Below, piece by piece: positions 35,212 through 43,281 of a DNA stretch of 47,299 bases. How positions within the stretch are numbered: the first letter of the stretch is position 1; each line of letters begins with the position of its first letter. Position numbers and translations under genes: made by a program. The stretch covers positions 164,804 through 212,102 of the forward strand of contig NZ_QAJI01000004.1 of NCBI RefSeq assembly GCF_003852495.1. The letters are read 5' to 3'. This DNA is from Taibaiella sp. KBW10 (GTDB taxonomy: Bacteria; Bacteroidota; Bacteroidia; Chitinophagales; Chitinophagaceae). Under the pieces are notes generated by a model. That model made no database searches. It saw only the letters and a list, made by a program, of their open reading frames with translations, and had not been told where the DNA came from.

Positions 35212-36135
35212 ATGAACCCTGCAAGAATTATCATCATTAGCCTGATTGCTTTGCTATGCGGATGCGCTCCTGCCCAAAATAACAGTAGTGACATTGTGCA
35301 TCATGATGCCAAACCTAATGATGTATTAAGAAAGAAAATTGAAGGAATCATATCAAACAAAAAAGCAGATATCGGGATATCCATTATTAATCCTGGAGAG
35401 CATGACTCAATACAGGTAAATGGAGATAGGTTTTATCCTATGTTGAGTACTGTGAAATTTCCCATTGCCTTAACCATTTTGCATAAAGTAGCAGCGGGAG
35501 AGTTGTCGATGACTCAAAAAATATTCATTAAAAAAGCGGTGCTCTTAAAAGATACCTGGAGCCCCTTTAGGGAAAAATTTCCGGGAGGAAATATTTCGAT
35601 AAGCCTGGAAGAAGCGATGCAATGGATGATTTGTTACAGTGATAATAACATGACTGATATGCTGCTTCGTTTAATCGGGGGGCCGGATTCCGTGCAACAT
35701 TTCATCAACAGCAAACAACTTATCGTAAAGAATAATGAAGAAGAGATGCACAAAGACTGGGCATCCCAATTTGTGAATGAAGTAACTCCTAATGAAGCCA
35801 CGCGTTTACTGATGATGTTTGATAAAGGAGCAATTCTGAATAAAGAAAATACGCAATGGCTATATAATACCATGGTAAAGAATACAACAGGCGTAAAACG
35901 GCTTAAAGGAAAGCTTCCTGAAAATGTAAAAGTAGCCCATCGAACGGGCACATCCTTTACAAATGCTGCCGGGATGACCGGTGCCATCAATGATATCGGC
36001 ATCATAGAATTGCCCGACGGTAAGAAAATTTATATTGCGGTATTTATTCATGATACTTATGAAAAATTTGATGATGGAGAAGCTATAATCGCGGCTATTG
36101 CAAAGGAAGTTTATGAATATAATATTAAAAAATAG
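35212..36135 (+). CDS. class A beta-lactamase-like serine hydrolase, lipoprotein
   Basis: Active-site serine hydrolase of the class A beta-lactamase fold. The likely start at 35212 gives 307 residues with a lipoprotein signal (LIALLCGC, Cys18). Catalytic motifs are Ser79-Thr-Val-Lys82 (STVK), Ser143-Asp-Asn (SDN), an omega-loop segment NEEEMHKDW with the likely general-base Glu at about 178, and R244-T-G-T in place of the usual KTG. An Arg at this spot is also found in CARB/PSE enzymes. The insert-rich loops and EEEMHKDW resemble the subclass A2 (CfxA/PER/VEB) lineage of Bacteroidota. No neighbouring resistance or mobile gene is present, so it looks chromosomal. Activity on drugs is not shown by sequence. 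Confidence 0.85.
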   Translation: MNPARIIIISLIALLCGCAPAQNNSSDIVHHDAKPNDVLRKKIEGIISNKKADIGISIINPGEHDSIQVNGDRFYPMLSTVKFPIALTILHKVAAGELSMTQKIFIKKAVLLKDTWSPFREKFPGGNISISLEEAMQWMICYSDNNMTDMLLRLIGGPDSVQHFINSKQLIVKNNEEEMHKDWASQFVNEVTPNEATRLLMMFDKGAILNKENTQWLYNTMVKNTTGVKRLKGKLPENVKVAHRTGTSFTNAAGMTGAINDIGIIELPDGKKIYIAVFIHDTYEKFDDGEAIIAAIAKEVYEYNIKK

Positions 36136-36255
36136 AATGGCGTTTATACGTAAAGGAAAACCTAATCTATAACTATCTTTACAGGCGTTTGAGTCCATTT
36201 AAACAATGGGCTTGCGGAACAAACGGGCCCATATAGCCTGGCAAATAAGTATAAA

Positions 36256-36771
36256 ATGAAAGAAACTATTATCAATTTTGACAATAAGAAACGCGGTAAA
36301 ACATTAATTTTTGGTATCGCACTGGTAGTGGCATCCTTATTATTTGTGTATTATTTGGTTGCCTTCGCCCCGAAAATAGAAATTTATTACTTATTACTCT
36401 TTTTATTGTGTGCCGGAATGGGGACGTATATGCTCATTGTAGGCATTAAAAATTATCGAGATAAAGATCGTTCAGGATTGATACTCAATGCGGAGGGCCT
36501 TGTCTTCAAAGGCACGCCCGTTGCCCGTAAAATCGGGTTGGTTAAATGGGCAGACATCACTTCCTTATCTACCGGCAAAGTCTTTGGCAGTTCTTTTGTT
36601 TTTCTAAAACTCAAAAACCCGGAGCAATACCTGCAACAAGTGGCTCCGCAAATTCAAAAAAGCATCCTTGCGCATGGCCTCGGGGTGACCGATAATGAAC
36701 TGGATATTGATTTTGCCGGATTGCAAAACCTGTTGGAACAATATTACAATGCATCCCAATCGGCGCAATAA
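36256..36771 (+). CDS. small membrane protein, STM3941-like
   Basis: A 171-residue protein with two adjacent hydrophobic helices at about residues 18-37 and 43-65. They are followed by a soluble domain of beta strands and helix (SGLILNAEGLVFKGTPVARKIGLVKWADITSLS, and SFVFLKLKNPEQYL). The helical hairpin plus PH-like C-terminal domain resembles STM3941-family proteins of unknown role. It lies alone between the beta-lactamase and a VOC protein. No function is proposed. Confidence 0.65.
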   Translation: MKETIINFDNKKRGKTLIFGIALVVASLLFVYYLVAFAPKIEIYYLLLFLLCAGMGTYMLIVGIKNYRDKDRSGLILNAEGLVFKGTPVARKIGLVKWADITSLSTGKVFGSSFVFLKLKNPEQYLQQVAPQIQKSILAHGLGVTDNELDIDFAGLQNLLEQYYNASQSAQ

Positions 36772-36847
36772 CCGGGGCCTAATAGCAGAAGTACTAAGAG
36801 AAATAGAAGTATTAATTTAGTTTTGATTACCTTAAATTACAATAGAG

Positions 36848-37207
36848 ATGCTTATTGATGTCCATCCAAAACTACCTATGCGTGATAGAGTGAGAACGCT
36901 CGATTTTTATGTAACCCAATTAGGCTTCGAGGCATTGGGAAGTGAAGACTTTGAAGCGTATCTGATGTTACGGAAAGACAGCATAGAAATTCACTTCTTT
37001 GAATTTAAGGCCTTGGATCCCAAAGAAAATTATGGGCAGGTTTATATCCGTACAGACGATATAGATCATTTGTACCAATCACTATTAGACAAAAAGATAC
37101 CCATACATCCTAACGCGCCGTTACAGATCAAACCCTGGGGACAAAAGGAGTTTTCTTTACTGGATCCCGATAATAACCTGCTGACTTTCGGACAGGGTGT
37201 CCTATAA
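36848..37207 (+). CDS. VOC family protein, bleomycin-resistance-like
   Basis: A 119-residue single-unit vicinal-oxygen-chelate protein. It follows the bleomycin-resistance/glyoxalase pattern: PKLPMRDRVRTLDFYVTQLGFEAL, EIHFFEF, the strand QVYIRTDDIDHLY, and the closing WGQKEFSLLDPDNNLLTFGQ. It would act as a dimer that sequesters or converts a small molecule. The resistance label comes from family likeness; ligand unknown. It starts with the ATG at 36848 and appears monocistronic. Confidence 0.85.
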   Translation: MLIDVHPKLPMRDRVRTLDFYVTQLGFEALGSEDFEAYLMLRKDSIEIHFFEFKALDPKENYGQVYIRTDDIDHLYQSLLDKKIPIHPNAPLQIKPWGQKEFSLLDPDNNLLTFGQGVL

Positions 37208-37239
37208 ATAGTCCGGAAACCATTTAGTAGTACTTATGA

Positions 37240-37791
37240 TTATTCTATTACAATAGGTTCCGCAAAATATAAGGGCTGCTGTTGCTCATTATTAAATAAA
37301 GGCGCATTGTCCACCATTTGCTCCACTTTACTCAAGTATGCCTTCACTTCTGGTGTATACTCGTTGGGGTATAGTTGCAAGTCGTCCTTCTTAGGGAAGA
37401 AAAAGAGCTCGAAATAAACGATTTTTCCCGTTTCATTAAGCACACAATTACTCAGGTGAATCCTGAGATCATTATTGTTGAATTTAGGCACCTTCATCTT
37501 TTCTTTAGCAATATTTTTCTTCAGGTACTTTTCAATAGACTTCCGGGTTTTAGTGGCCACATCATTGCCTACTTTTACCCCATTGAGCGATAAAAGATGC
37601 CCCCTGTTGAGTACTTTTACTATAGTATCCTTTCCGGTATATTGGCTTACACTGGTTACCTTGTCATTCACCATTTCCCATTCCAGTTTATTGCCTTTAT
37701 AGGTTGTCGTTCTGGTACTGTTTTTTTGAGCCCATACGGAAGCGGTACTGATCATCATCAGTGTGCAAAGTAGTGTTCCTTTTATATTCAT
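37240..37791 (-). CDS. exported protein, function unknown
   Basis: A 183-residue product with signal peptide MNIKGTLLCTLMMISTASVWA. The mature protein has KLEWEMVNDKVTSVSQYTGKDTIVKV, a basic helix (TRKSIEKYLKKNIAKEKMKV) and the pattern LRIHLSNCVLNETGKIVYFELFFFPKKD. The domain before residue 150 recalls TonB-C-like or carboxy-terminal energy-transducer folds only loosely. It stands by itself, convergent with the VOC gene. No function claimed. Confidence 0.7.
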   Translation of the reverse strand: MNIKGTLLCTLMMISTASVWAQKNSTRTTTYKGNKLEWEMVNDKVTSVSQYTGKDTIVKVLNRGHLLSLNGVKVGNDVATKTRKSIEKYLKKNIAKEKMKVPKFNNNDLRIHLSNCVLNETGKIVYFELFFFPKKDDLQLYPNEYTPEVKAYLSKVEQMVDNAPLFNNEQQQPLYFAEPIVIE

Positions 37792-37958
37792 GTGTGTATT
37801 GTTTTTCCTGGTACAAGATAAGCCCCCTGGTTTTAAAATGCAAGTCCGGCGGCTTGAAAACTATTTGTTATTTTCTTGTAGATATGATGCAATTTGTGAT
37901 TATTAAAATAAAATTACCTGATCGTAAAACAGCCTATAAGAGCGGCCTGTAAAGCATA

Positions 37959-37986
37959 CAGCATATAATCCTAAGACTATATGCTG
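37959..37986 (-). terminator. possible terminator after the metallophosphoesterase gene
   Basis: 9-bp stem cagcatata/tatatgctg with a 10-nt loop, 65 nt beyond the stop at 38051. No strong T-run. Confidence 0.45.
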
Positions 37987-38050
37987 TGCTTTCAAATCCT
38001 CAATAATATGTGCCCGTTCTAATGTGTATATGTCCGAAGGTGATTTCGTA

Positions 38051-41000
38051 TTATGGCGTAATCACCAGCTTTGCTGTGTATAATTTACGGGAATGGATTT
38101 TCAGGATATACGTTCCTGCAGGCAGGTCCTGATGCAATAAAGAAAATTTATTATTGTTGATATTCTTAGACTGGTAGATCATCTGGCCATTGATATCCAT
38201 GATGTCAATCTGGTCGATCGGGTAGGGCGATTCAATAACACTTCTGTTACCACTTTTCGTCGGATTAGGGTACACGCTCACGGTGTTTTGTCCCTGCTCA
38301 TTCTGGTGTATTTTCACCACATTAGAAAAGCTTTCCTTACCGTCGGCAGTCGTCATTTTGAGTCGGTAATAATTTTCTCCTTTTGCCGGCTCCTCATTAA
38401 GAAAACTATATGCTCCTTTAAGGCTGGTATTTACCCTGGTATTGTAAATGTCGGCATAGTCCTTACCATTAATACCTTGTTGTAGTGTATAGCGCTCCAG
38501 CGGATCTTCGCCGGCCACTTTCCACTGCAATAAATGTGACATTCCTTCTACTTTGCCCGAAAAATCCAGCAGGTGTAGGGGTAAAGGGCTGCCCAGCATT
38601 TCGAAAGATACGCGGTTAGATACTTCATTGTAAGAATCGTTAGTGAACAATACGATAAAATAATTACCGGCCTGTTGTGGCATGGACGAGTCTGGTATGC
38701 CTCTGCTGCCAGATGGTTGCCCGTTGATATAGGTATAGCTGATCAGCGGATTCACATTCGGATCGTCCCCATCATGATAAATACCCAACCAGTCTTTAGG
38801 ATTGCCCGGTCCGTCCAGCCAGGTCGCAGAGATGTATTCGCCCAGGTTATAGGTCGTTTGGTTTGTGGTGAGTGTGGTAATGGTGTCTCCAACCGAAAAA
38901 TAAGTGCGCGCACCTGCTTCAAAATACTGATCTCTTAAAAAATAAGTAGCAAAATAATAGCCTTTAGGCAGGTTTGATACATTATAGACCCCATTTGCAG
39001 CAGTAATATAAGTCCATTTCACAGAAGCCGGGCCACCGGGTGTCATCCCGATTTTGTATACACCAATCCAATCATTCGTTAATGCCGGGGCATTGCTATA
39101 GGTAATGGGTACGGGCTGTCCGACACTGTAATGGGGAGAAGAGGTACTTAAAGAAGGTGAAGGTCCATAATAAAAGGGCACCCTTGCTGCAATCTCAGTA
39201 TAACCACCATCTCCGAAATAGGCCACATAATATTCATTTGGCTGTGTCAGCGTAAAGTTCAGGGTTCCGTTGGCTCCATTCGTATTCTGCCAGGTTTGAG
39301 AAGGGGTCGAAGCGCCGGGAGTCTGTCCCTTTTTATAGAGGCCAATCCAGGCCGCCGGATTAGGGCTCCCATTACTAAAGGTGACATGGATTGTACTGCC
39401 TGGAGTATAATGATTGGTATCCAAGCTCACTACGGGATTAACCACAATACTATTGTATACCTTGAAGGAATCTGTTACAGACCAGGAAGACCAGCTTTGG
39501 TTACGGTCCCGATGGCGCAATCTTACATAGTGCCAGCCATTCGGTATGGTACCGGCAGCCAAGGTGTACTCATTGATATTAATACCGAGGTTTTGATCGG
39601 CAGAAGTGTCGGGTGTACTTCCCGGTACTGCTCCGAACAGGTCTTCATAGTGACGGTAACTGCTTTTTTCCGGTACAGTGAAATTGCGATCCAAGGCTAC
39701 CTGAAACTCCGTAGAGTTCAATCGTTCACCTGCAGCAGACTGAAAGTTTGAGCCGCTAAGGGTAAGCGGTAACTGCAGAGAATCGGCAAAAGTATTGGTT
39801 ATAGATGGGCGTACCGGCGGCGGGGCATTTTTATAGCGGTGAAAAGAATCGATCACCATATTTTCCCGTTTCCCGTATATGCTCCCGATGGAAAAAGTGG
39901 TTACATCAATCTTATCATTGATCATATCTAAATCTACCAATTGATAAGCCCATTGTGAGATGGTTTTTTGTACATCATCAAAATTTTGCTCTGTAGCCAT
40001 ACCCCAATACTGATCCCAGGCGGTACCTCCGGATATAATATTATATGCCGGTACATCCTTCATTTGTCCCCTTGCATAAAGGTGATGATGCGCGCCGACA
40101 TGCATAAAGAACTTAGGCGATTGCATGGCATAAGGTACTACCGTATTACGGATCCAGGGAGAAATGTCGCCCACATACTGCTCTGCCTGATAAGGGCGGT
40201 GTGCAATCGTGATGATCCACTTTACCGTAGGGTCAGCATTGGCCGTATCGATTACTTTTTTGATCCAGTTAAATTGGTTGCCGCCGGTATTCTCTGTATT
40301 CATATAAGCGATTACGAGGTTGCCCGATTGGAACGCATAATAGTCTTCCGTACCGGAGTATATCCCTTTATAATGCATACTGTCCAGCACAAAGTGATTA
40401 TAATAAGCCTGCATTTGCAGCGTACCATAGGTTTCATGGTTACCCACTGCAGTTTGTATAGGCAGGTAAGGAGAAAGGTAGCGGGATTTCTTCAGGTGTA
40501 CATTTTCGTAATGATCCAAAGTACCCACATCTACCTGATCGCCCAGGTTAAGAATAAAAGAAACCGAATCATTATAATTAGGTCCGTATAACTCCGTCAT
40601 CTTTCTTTTTGCCGCCACCATGAGTGAATCATAACGGGGTTGTGCTTTGATCTGGTTATCTCCGAGGATTAGAAAGCGCATCCGGCCACTGGCATTCGGT
40701 GCCGCTCCGACTACAGGAAGGGTACGGAAAGAACAGATGATACTGGAGTCATTATTGCTCACCACACGGTAATAGTACTTGGTTGCAGGTTGCAGCGCCT
40801 GCAACTTTACCGTATGGTAAAAATAGTTATTACTGTAACCCACATCGGTCATCACCTGTGTGCTGCCCGATAAGGTTTGATCCAAATTGTTAGGCGTAAG
40901 GCCGTAACGAACTATAGGACTCACCGCAGCACTTGTTTTCCAGTTGACAACGATAGAGCGTGGCGTAATGGCCTGAAGATAGGGGTCGATGGTCTGTGCC

Positions 41001-41074
41001 CGAAGCAATGCCGGCAAGATCAAGAAGACGGCTGCTATCAATCCTTTAAGTAAACTTTTGTTCATAAATTTCAT
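38051..41074 (-). CDS. secreted purple-acid-phosphatase-like metallophosphoesterase with three Ig-like repeats and T9SS sorting domain
   Basis: A 1007-residue surface enzyme candidate. Signal peptide runs to about residue 26; an N-terminal fibronectin-III-like domain at about 27-120 is typical of purple acid phosphatases. The phosphoesterase core has the metal motifs FLILGDNQ (139), LNLGDQVD (178), AVGNHETY (211), IAHRPY (292) and GAHHHLYARG (327). A further beta region spans 430-540. Three tandem repeats of about 90 residues follow (549-636, 642-730, 735-826), each with a W(I/L)G(L/V/I)Y core. The C-terminus holds a linker and a Por sorting domain (SVYPNPTKSGNR, LPAGTYILKIHS). ATG 41065 is an alternative start. 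Substrate is likely a phosphate ester, not defined. Confidence 0.88.
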   Translation of the reverse strand: MKFMNKSLLKGLIAAVFLILPALLRAQTIDPYLQAITPRSIVVNWKTSAAVSPIVRYGLTPNNLDQTLSGSTQVMTDVGYSNNYFYHTVKLQALQPATKYYYRVVSNNDSSIICSFRTLPVVGAAPNASGRMRFLILGDNQIKAQPRYDSLMVAAKRKMTELYGPNYNDSVSFILNLGDQVDVGTLDHYENVHLKKSRYLSPYLPIQTAVGNHETYGTLQMQAYYNHFVLDSMHYKGIYSGTEDYYAFQSGNLVIAYMNTENTGGNQFNWIKKVIDTANADPTVKWIITIAHRPYQAEQYVGDISPWIRNTVVPYAMQSPKFFMHVGAHHHLYARGQMKDVPAYNIISGGTAWDQYWGMATEQNFDDVQKTISQWAYQLVDLDMINDKIDVTTFSIGSIYGKRENMVIDSFHRYKNAPPPVRPSITNTFADSLQLPLTLSGSNFQSAAGERLNSTEFQVALDRNFTVPEKSSYRHYEDLFGAVPGSTPDTSADQNLGININEYTLAAGTIPNGWHYVRLRHRDRNQSWSSWSVTDSFKVYNSIVVNPVVSLDTNHYTPGSTIHVTFSNGSPNPAAWIGLYKKGQTPGASTPSQTWQNTNGANGTLNFTLTQPNEYYVAYFGDGGYTEIAARVPFYYGPSPSLSTSSPHYSVGQPVPITYSNAPALTNDWIGVYKIGMTPGGPASVKWTYITAANGVYNVSNLPKGYYFATYFLRDQYFEAGARTYFSVGDTITTLTTNQTTYNLGEYISATWLDGPGNPKDWLGIYHDGDDPNVNPLISYTYINGQPSGSRGIPDSSMPQQAGNYFIVLFTNDSYNEVSNRVSFEMLGSPLPLHLLDFSGKVEGMSHLLQWKVAGEDPLERYTLQQGINGKDYADIYNTRVNTSLKGAYSFLNEEPAKGENYYRLKMTTADGKESFSNVVKIHQNEQGQNTVSVYPNPTKSGNRSVIESPYPIDQIDIMDINGQMIYQSKNINNNKFSLLHQDLPAGTYILKIHSRKLYTAKLVITP
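38597..39430 (-). repeat. three tandem ~90-residue repeats in the phosphoesterase gene
   Basis: Residues 549-636, 642-730 and 735-826 align as separate modules. Each has a Tyr-containing start (HYTPGSTI, HYSVGQPV, TYNLGEYI), a W-(I/L)-G-x-Y core (AAWIGLYKKG, NDWIGVYKIG, KDWLGIYHDG) and a Tyr-rich strand near the end (YYVAYF, YYFATYF, NYFIVLF). They are diverged, so the DNA is not an exact repeat. Confidence 0.75.
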
Positions 41075-41426
41075 TTTCCAATTGGCTGCGAAAGTACCGG
41101 CCTTATATTGCCTCCCTGTTACGCATTTATTACCCCTCTGTTACCTTCCAGAACAAACAGGTTAAACAAGGGATGTGGGTGTATTAGGGGATAATGCTTA
41201 ATGATTTGAGCAGATCACATAGAAGCCATTTTCAACAAAATGAACCCGTTGTTCTGTACCAGAATAGCAGCGGTAATGAGTGCCGAATCCGGTGATCTAA
41301 GCATGATTTATAAAAAAACACGTGTACAGAAAAGTGCAATTCAAGGGAAATAGGCATAAGCCTAAGGGTCTTCCCGATTTTATATAGAATATATTATCTT
41401 TAGCGGCTCCCTTAAGTAATATTATC
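41075..41426. other. gene-free gap, 352 nt
   Basis: No ORF of convincing quality, hairpin or repeat stands out. A 37-codon plus frame (41240-41353) is not supported. Minus-strand TACTTTCG near 41090 could be a weak -7 box for the phosphoesterase gene, and TATCTTTA at 41395-41402 one for the plus gene at 41427. Confidence 0.5.
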
Positions 41427-42167
41427 ATGGAATTTGATTTTTATACTAGATACCTCAGCCTTGGTGAAGAAGACTTGTTCTATATCCTGAACAATCCTGA
41501 AAAGCATCAACCTAAGGCCGTAGAAAGTGCCCGTCAGGTATTGCAGGAACGAGGGATAGGAGAAGATGATTTTAAAGCCTATAAGAAAAAGACTACAGCG
41601 GCATTTGTTGATGAACGCGCGCAAGATTATGGGGAATATGATATTTTTAATAGCATAGAGGGTTCAGACCTGATAAACCCCAAAATGGATAAGTATCATA
41701 AGCGGATAATGGCATTATCAGTATTCCAGGGCATTTTCGCTTATTTCGGTATCATTATGGCGATCCGAAATATGATCATATTTGACTATTGCACGGTTGA
41801 GTCCCTTTTTGGGATAATGTACAGATTTGCCTTTTTTCCTTTACTTATCTATTTTCTTTACAAAAAAAAGCCCTGGGGATGGATATTATTTGTTTTCAAT
41901 TTAATATTACCCATACCTTCTTATCTTCGATCAATATATGGTACTTTGTCCAGGGGTATGTACGATGATTGGAATATTGGATTTTTAGTGGGACAACTCG
42001 TAACGTATATCCTACTGTTCCTTTTACTCCGATTTATGTGTTTCAGATATGTACACCAATATTATGGTATATCCGTGGCGCGTCGCAAACAGGTACTGAA
42101 GTATAGTGTGCTCATTCTGCTGGCGATAGAATTTCTTTCTTATCTGTTCCGACAATTATATCCTTAA
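41427..42167 (+). CDS. multi-pass membrane protein, function unknown
   Basis: A 246-residue protein. Residues 1-85 are soluble and acidic-helical (YTRYLSLGEEDLFYILNNPEKHQPKAVESARQ), a short regulatory-looking helical hairpin. At least four hydrophobic helices follow from about residue 90 to 240, including FGIMYRFAFFPLLIYFLYKKKPWGWILFVF and LVTYILLFLLLRFMCF. The N-terminal DLFYIL..P..Y..AA..A..L-like spacing recalls small repeats in Bacteroidota proteins but I do not recognise a named family. Monocistronic by position. Confidence 0.65.
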   Translation: MEFDFYTRYLSLGEEDLFYILNNPEKHQPKAVESARQVLQERGIGEDDFKAYKKKTTAAFVDERAQDYGEYDIFNSIEGSDLINPKMDKYHKRIMALSVFQGIFAYFGIIMAIRNMIIFDYCTVESLFGIMYRFAFFPLLIYFLYKKKPWGWILFVFNLILPIPSYLRSIYGTLSRGMYDDWNIGFLVGQLVTYILLFLLLRFMCFRYVHQYYGISVARRKQVLKYSVLILLAIEFLSYLFRQLYP

Positions 42168-42182
42168 AAACATCTTTTGGCG

Positions 42183-42190
42183 TACATTTG
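42183..42190 (+). promoter_or_regulatory. -7 box for the asparaginase-like gene
   Basis: TACATTTG, full match to TAnnTTTG, 17 nt before the ATG at 42208. Confidence 0.5.
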
Positions 42191-42207
42191 CATCAAATTT
42201 TCAATAA

Positions 42208-42696
42208 ATGTCCATCAGAATATTAGTAACAGGCGGTACTTTTGATAAAGAGTACGATATGATCAATGGTAAACTGGATTTTGAGGAAACACATGTGCCC
42301 GAAATGTTGCAATTAGGCCGTTGTACCATAGAAACCGAAGTGCGCACCCTGATGATGGTGGACAGCCTGGAAATGACGGACACCGACAGAGAAGTGATAC
42401 TGCATAATTGTAAAAAAGCATCAGAAGAACGCATTCTGATCACACATGGTACCGATACCATGGCCGAAACGGCCGAGTATCTTGCAAAGGAAAATCTTGC
42501 GAAGACGATTGTGATCACAGGTGCTATGATTCCCTATAAATTCGGAAGTTCCGATGGCTTCTTTAACCTGGGTGCGGCCCTGGCCTTTCTGCAAACCTTG
42601 CCACATGGTGTATATGTTGCTATGAACGGTCGTTATTATGCCTGGGATAATGTACGTAAAAATAAAAAAACGGGCTTCTTTGAAACCCTGAAATAA
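42208..42696 (+). CDS. asparaginase-like protein, N-terminal catalytic domain only
   Basis: A 162-residue protein with the hallmarks of the asparaginase N-terminal domain: LVTGGTFDKEYD near the start with the nucleophile Thr, and ILITHGTDTMAETAEYLA with the catalytic Thr/Asp. GAMIPYKFGSSDGFFNLGAAL matches the strand after the flexible loop. True type I/II asparaginases have about 330 residues with a second domain, which is missing here without a frameshift: the frame ends naturally at 42696, and the next gene starts 2 nt later. It belongs to the known short asparaginase-domain group with uncertain substrate. A -7 box lies upstream. Confidence 0.85.
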   Translation: MSIRILVTGGTFDKEYDMINGKLDFEETHVPEMLQLGRCTIETEVRTLMMVDSLEMTDTDREVILHNCKKASEERILITHGTDTMAETAEYLAKENLAKTIVITGAMIPYKFGSSDGFFNLGAALAFLQTLPHGVYVAMNGRYYAWDNVRKNKKTGFFETLK

Positions 42697-42698
42697 TC

Positions 42699-43166
42699 GT
42701 GGATACAAGTTTTATAAAATCGGCTAAAGAACATCAGGTACAATACCGTAACTTCTTGAAAAAGGCCAATAAGAATAAGGTGTTAGACATCTTACCTGAT
42801 CTGCATGAAGAGGCCTTTACGCATGTAGACTGTCTCACTTGTGCTAATTGCTGTAAAAATTATTCTCCGCGATTTAAGATGCCCGATATCAAACGTATTG
42901 CCCGGCATCTTCGCATGAAAGAAGTGGCATTTATCGATACTTATCTTAAGTTGGATACCGAGGGTGATTATGTAGTAAAATCCAGTCCCTGCCCGTTTTT
43001 GGGATCAGATAATTATTGCAGCATCTACGAGGAAAGACCCAGAGATTGTGCCCGTTTTCCCTATACCGATGAGGATGTATTGCTCAAACAACCCGATCTT
43101 ACCCTTAAGAATACCACTGTTTGTCCGGCCATGTATTATGTGATGGAGCGGCTCATTAAGTTGTAA
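42699..43166 (+). CDS. YkgJ family cysteine-cluster protein
   Basis: A 155-residue protein with the zinc- or iron-chelating Cys cluster: CLTCANCCKNYSPRF, then SPCPFLGSDNYCSIYEERPRDCARFP, and a later NTTVCPAMYY. The start is GTG at 42699, 2 nt after the asparaginase-like stop, with no nearby ATG alternative, so the genes are coupled. In other bacteria YkgJ-family proteins are poorly characterised Cys-cluster metalloproteins. Function of the pair is unknown. Confidence 0.88.
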   Translation: MDTSFIKSAKEHQVQYRNFLKKANKNKVLDILPDLHEEAFTHVDCLTCANCCKNYSPRFKMPDIKRIARHLRMKEVAFIDTYLKLDTEGDYVVKSSPCPFLGSDNYCSIYEERPRDCARFPYTDEDVLLKQPDLTLKNTTVCPAMYYVMERLIKL

Positions 43167-43281
43167 GGACTACCGTCTGATAACGGTAATCTATCGTTAA
43201 ACTTATGGACAACATGTTTTCTGTCCACGTATTGACCTAATATTGCCGGCAAAAGAGATTACTTTGAAATTCTTTAAGAAA

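Noticed and set aside
39968-40591. A 207-codon plus-strand frame inside the metallophosphoesterase gene
   Set aside because: It is the antisense of the conserved metal-site region, where GC bias leaves open frames; no domain is visible in it.
41240-41353. A 37-codon plus frame in the gap before the membrane protein at 41427
   Set aside because: Weak start context, no family, no signal or membrane helix; length is within chance expectation.
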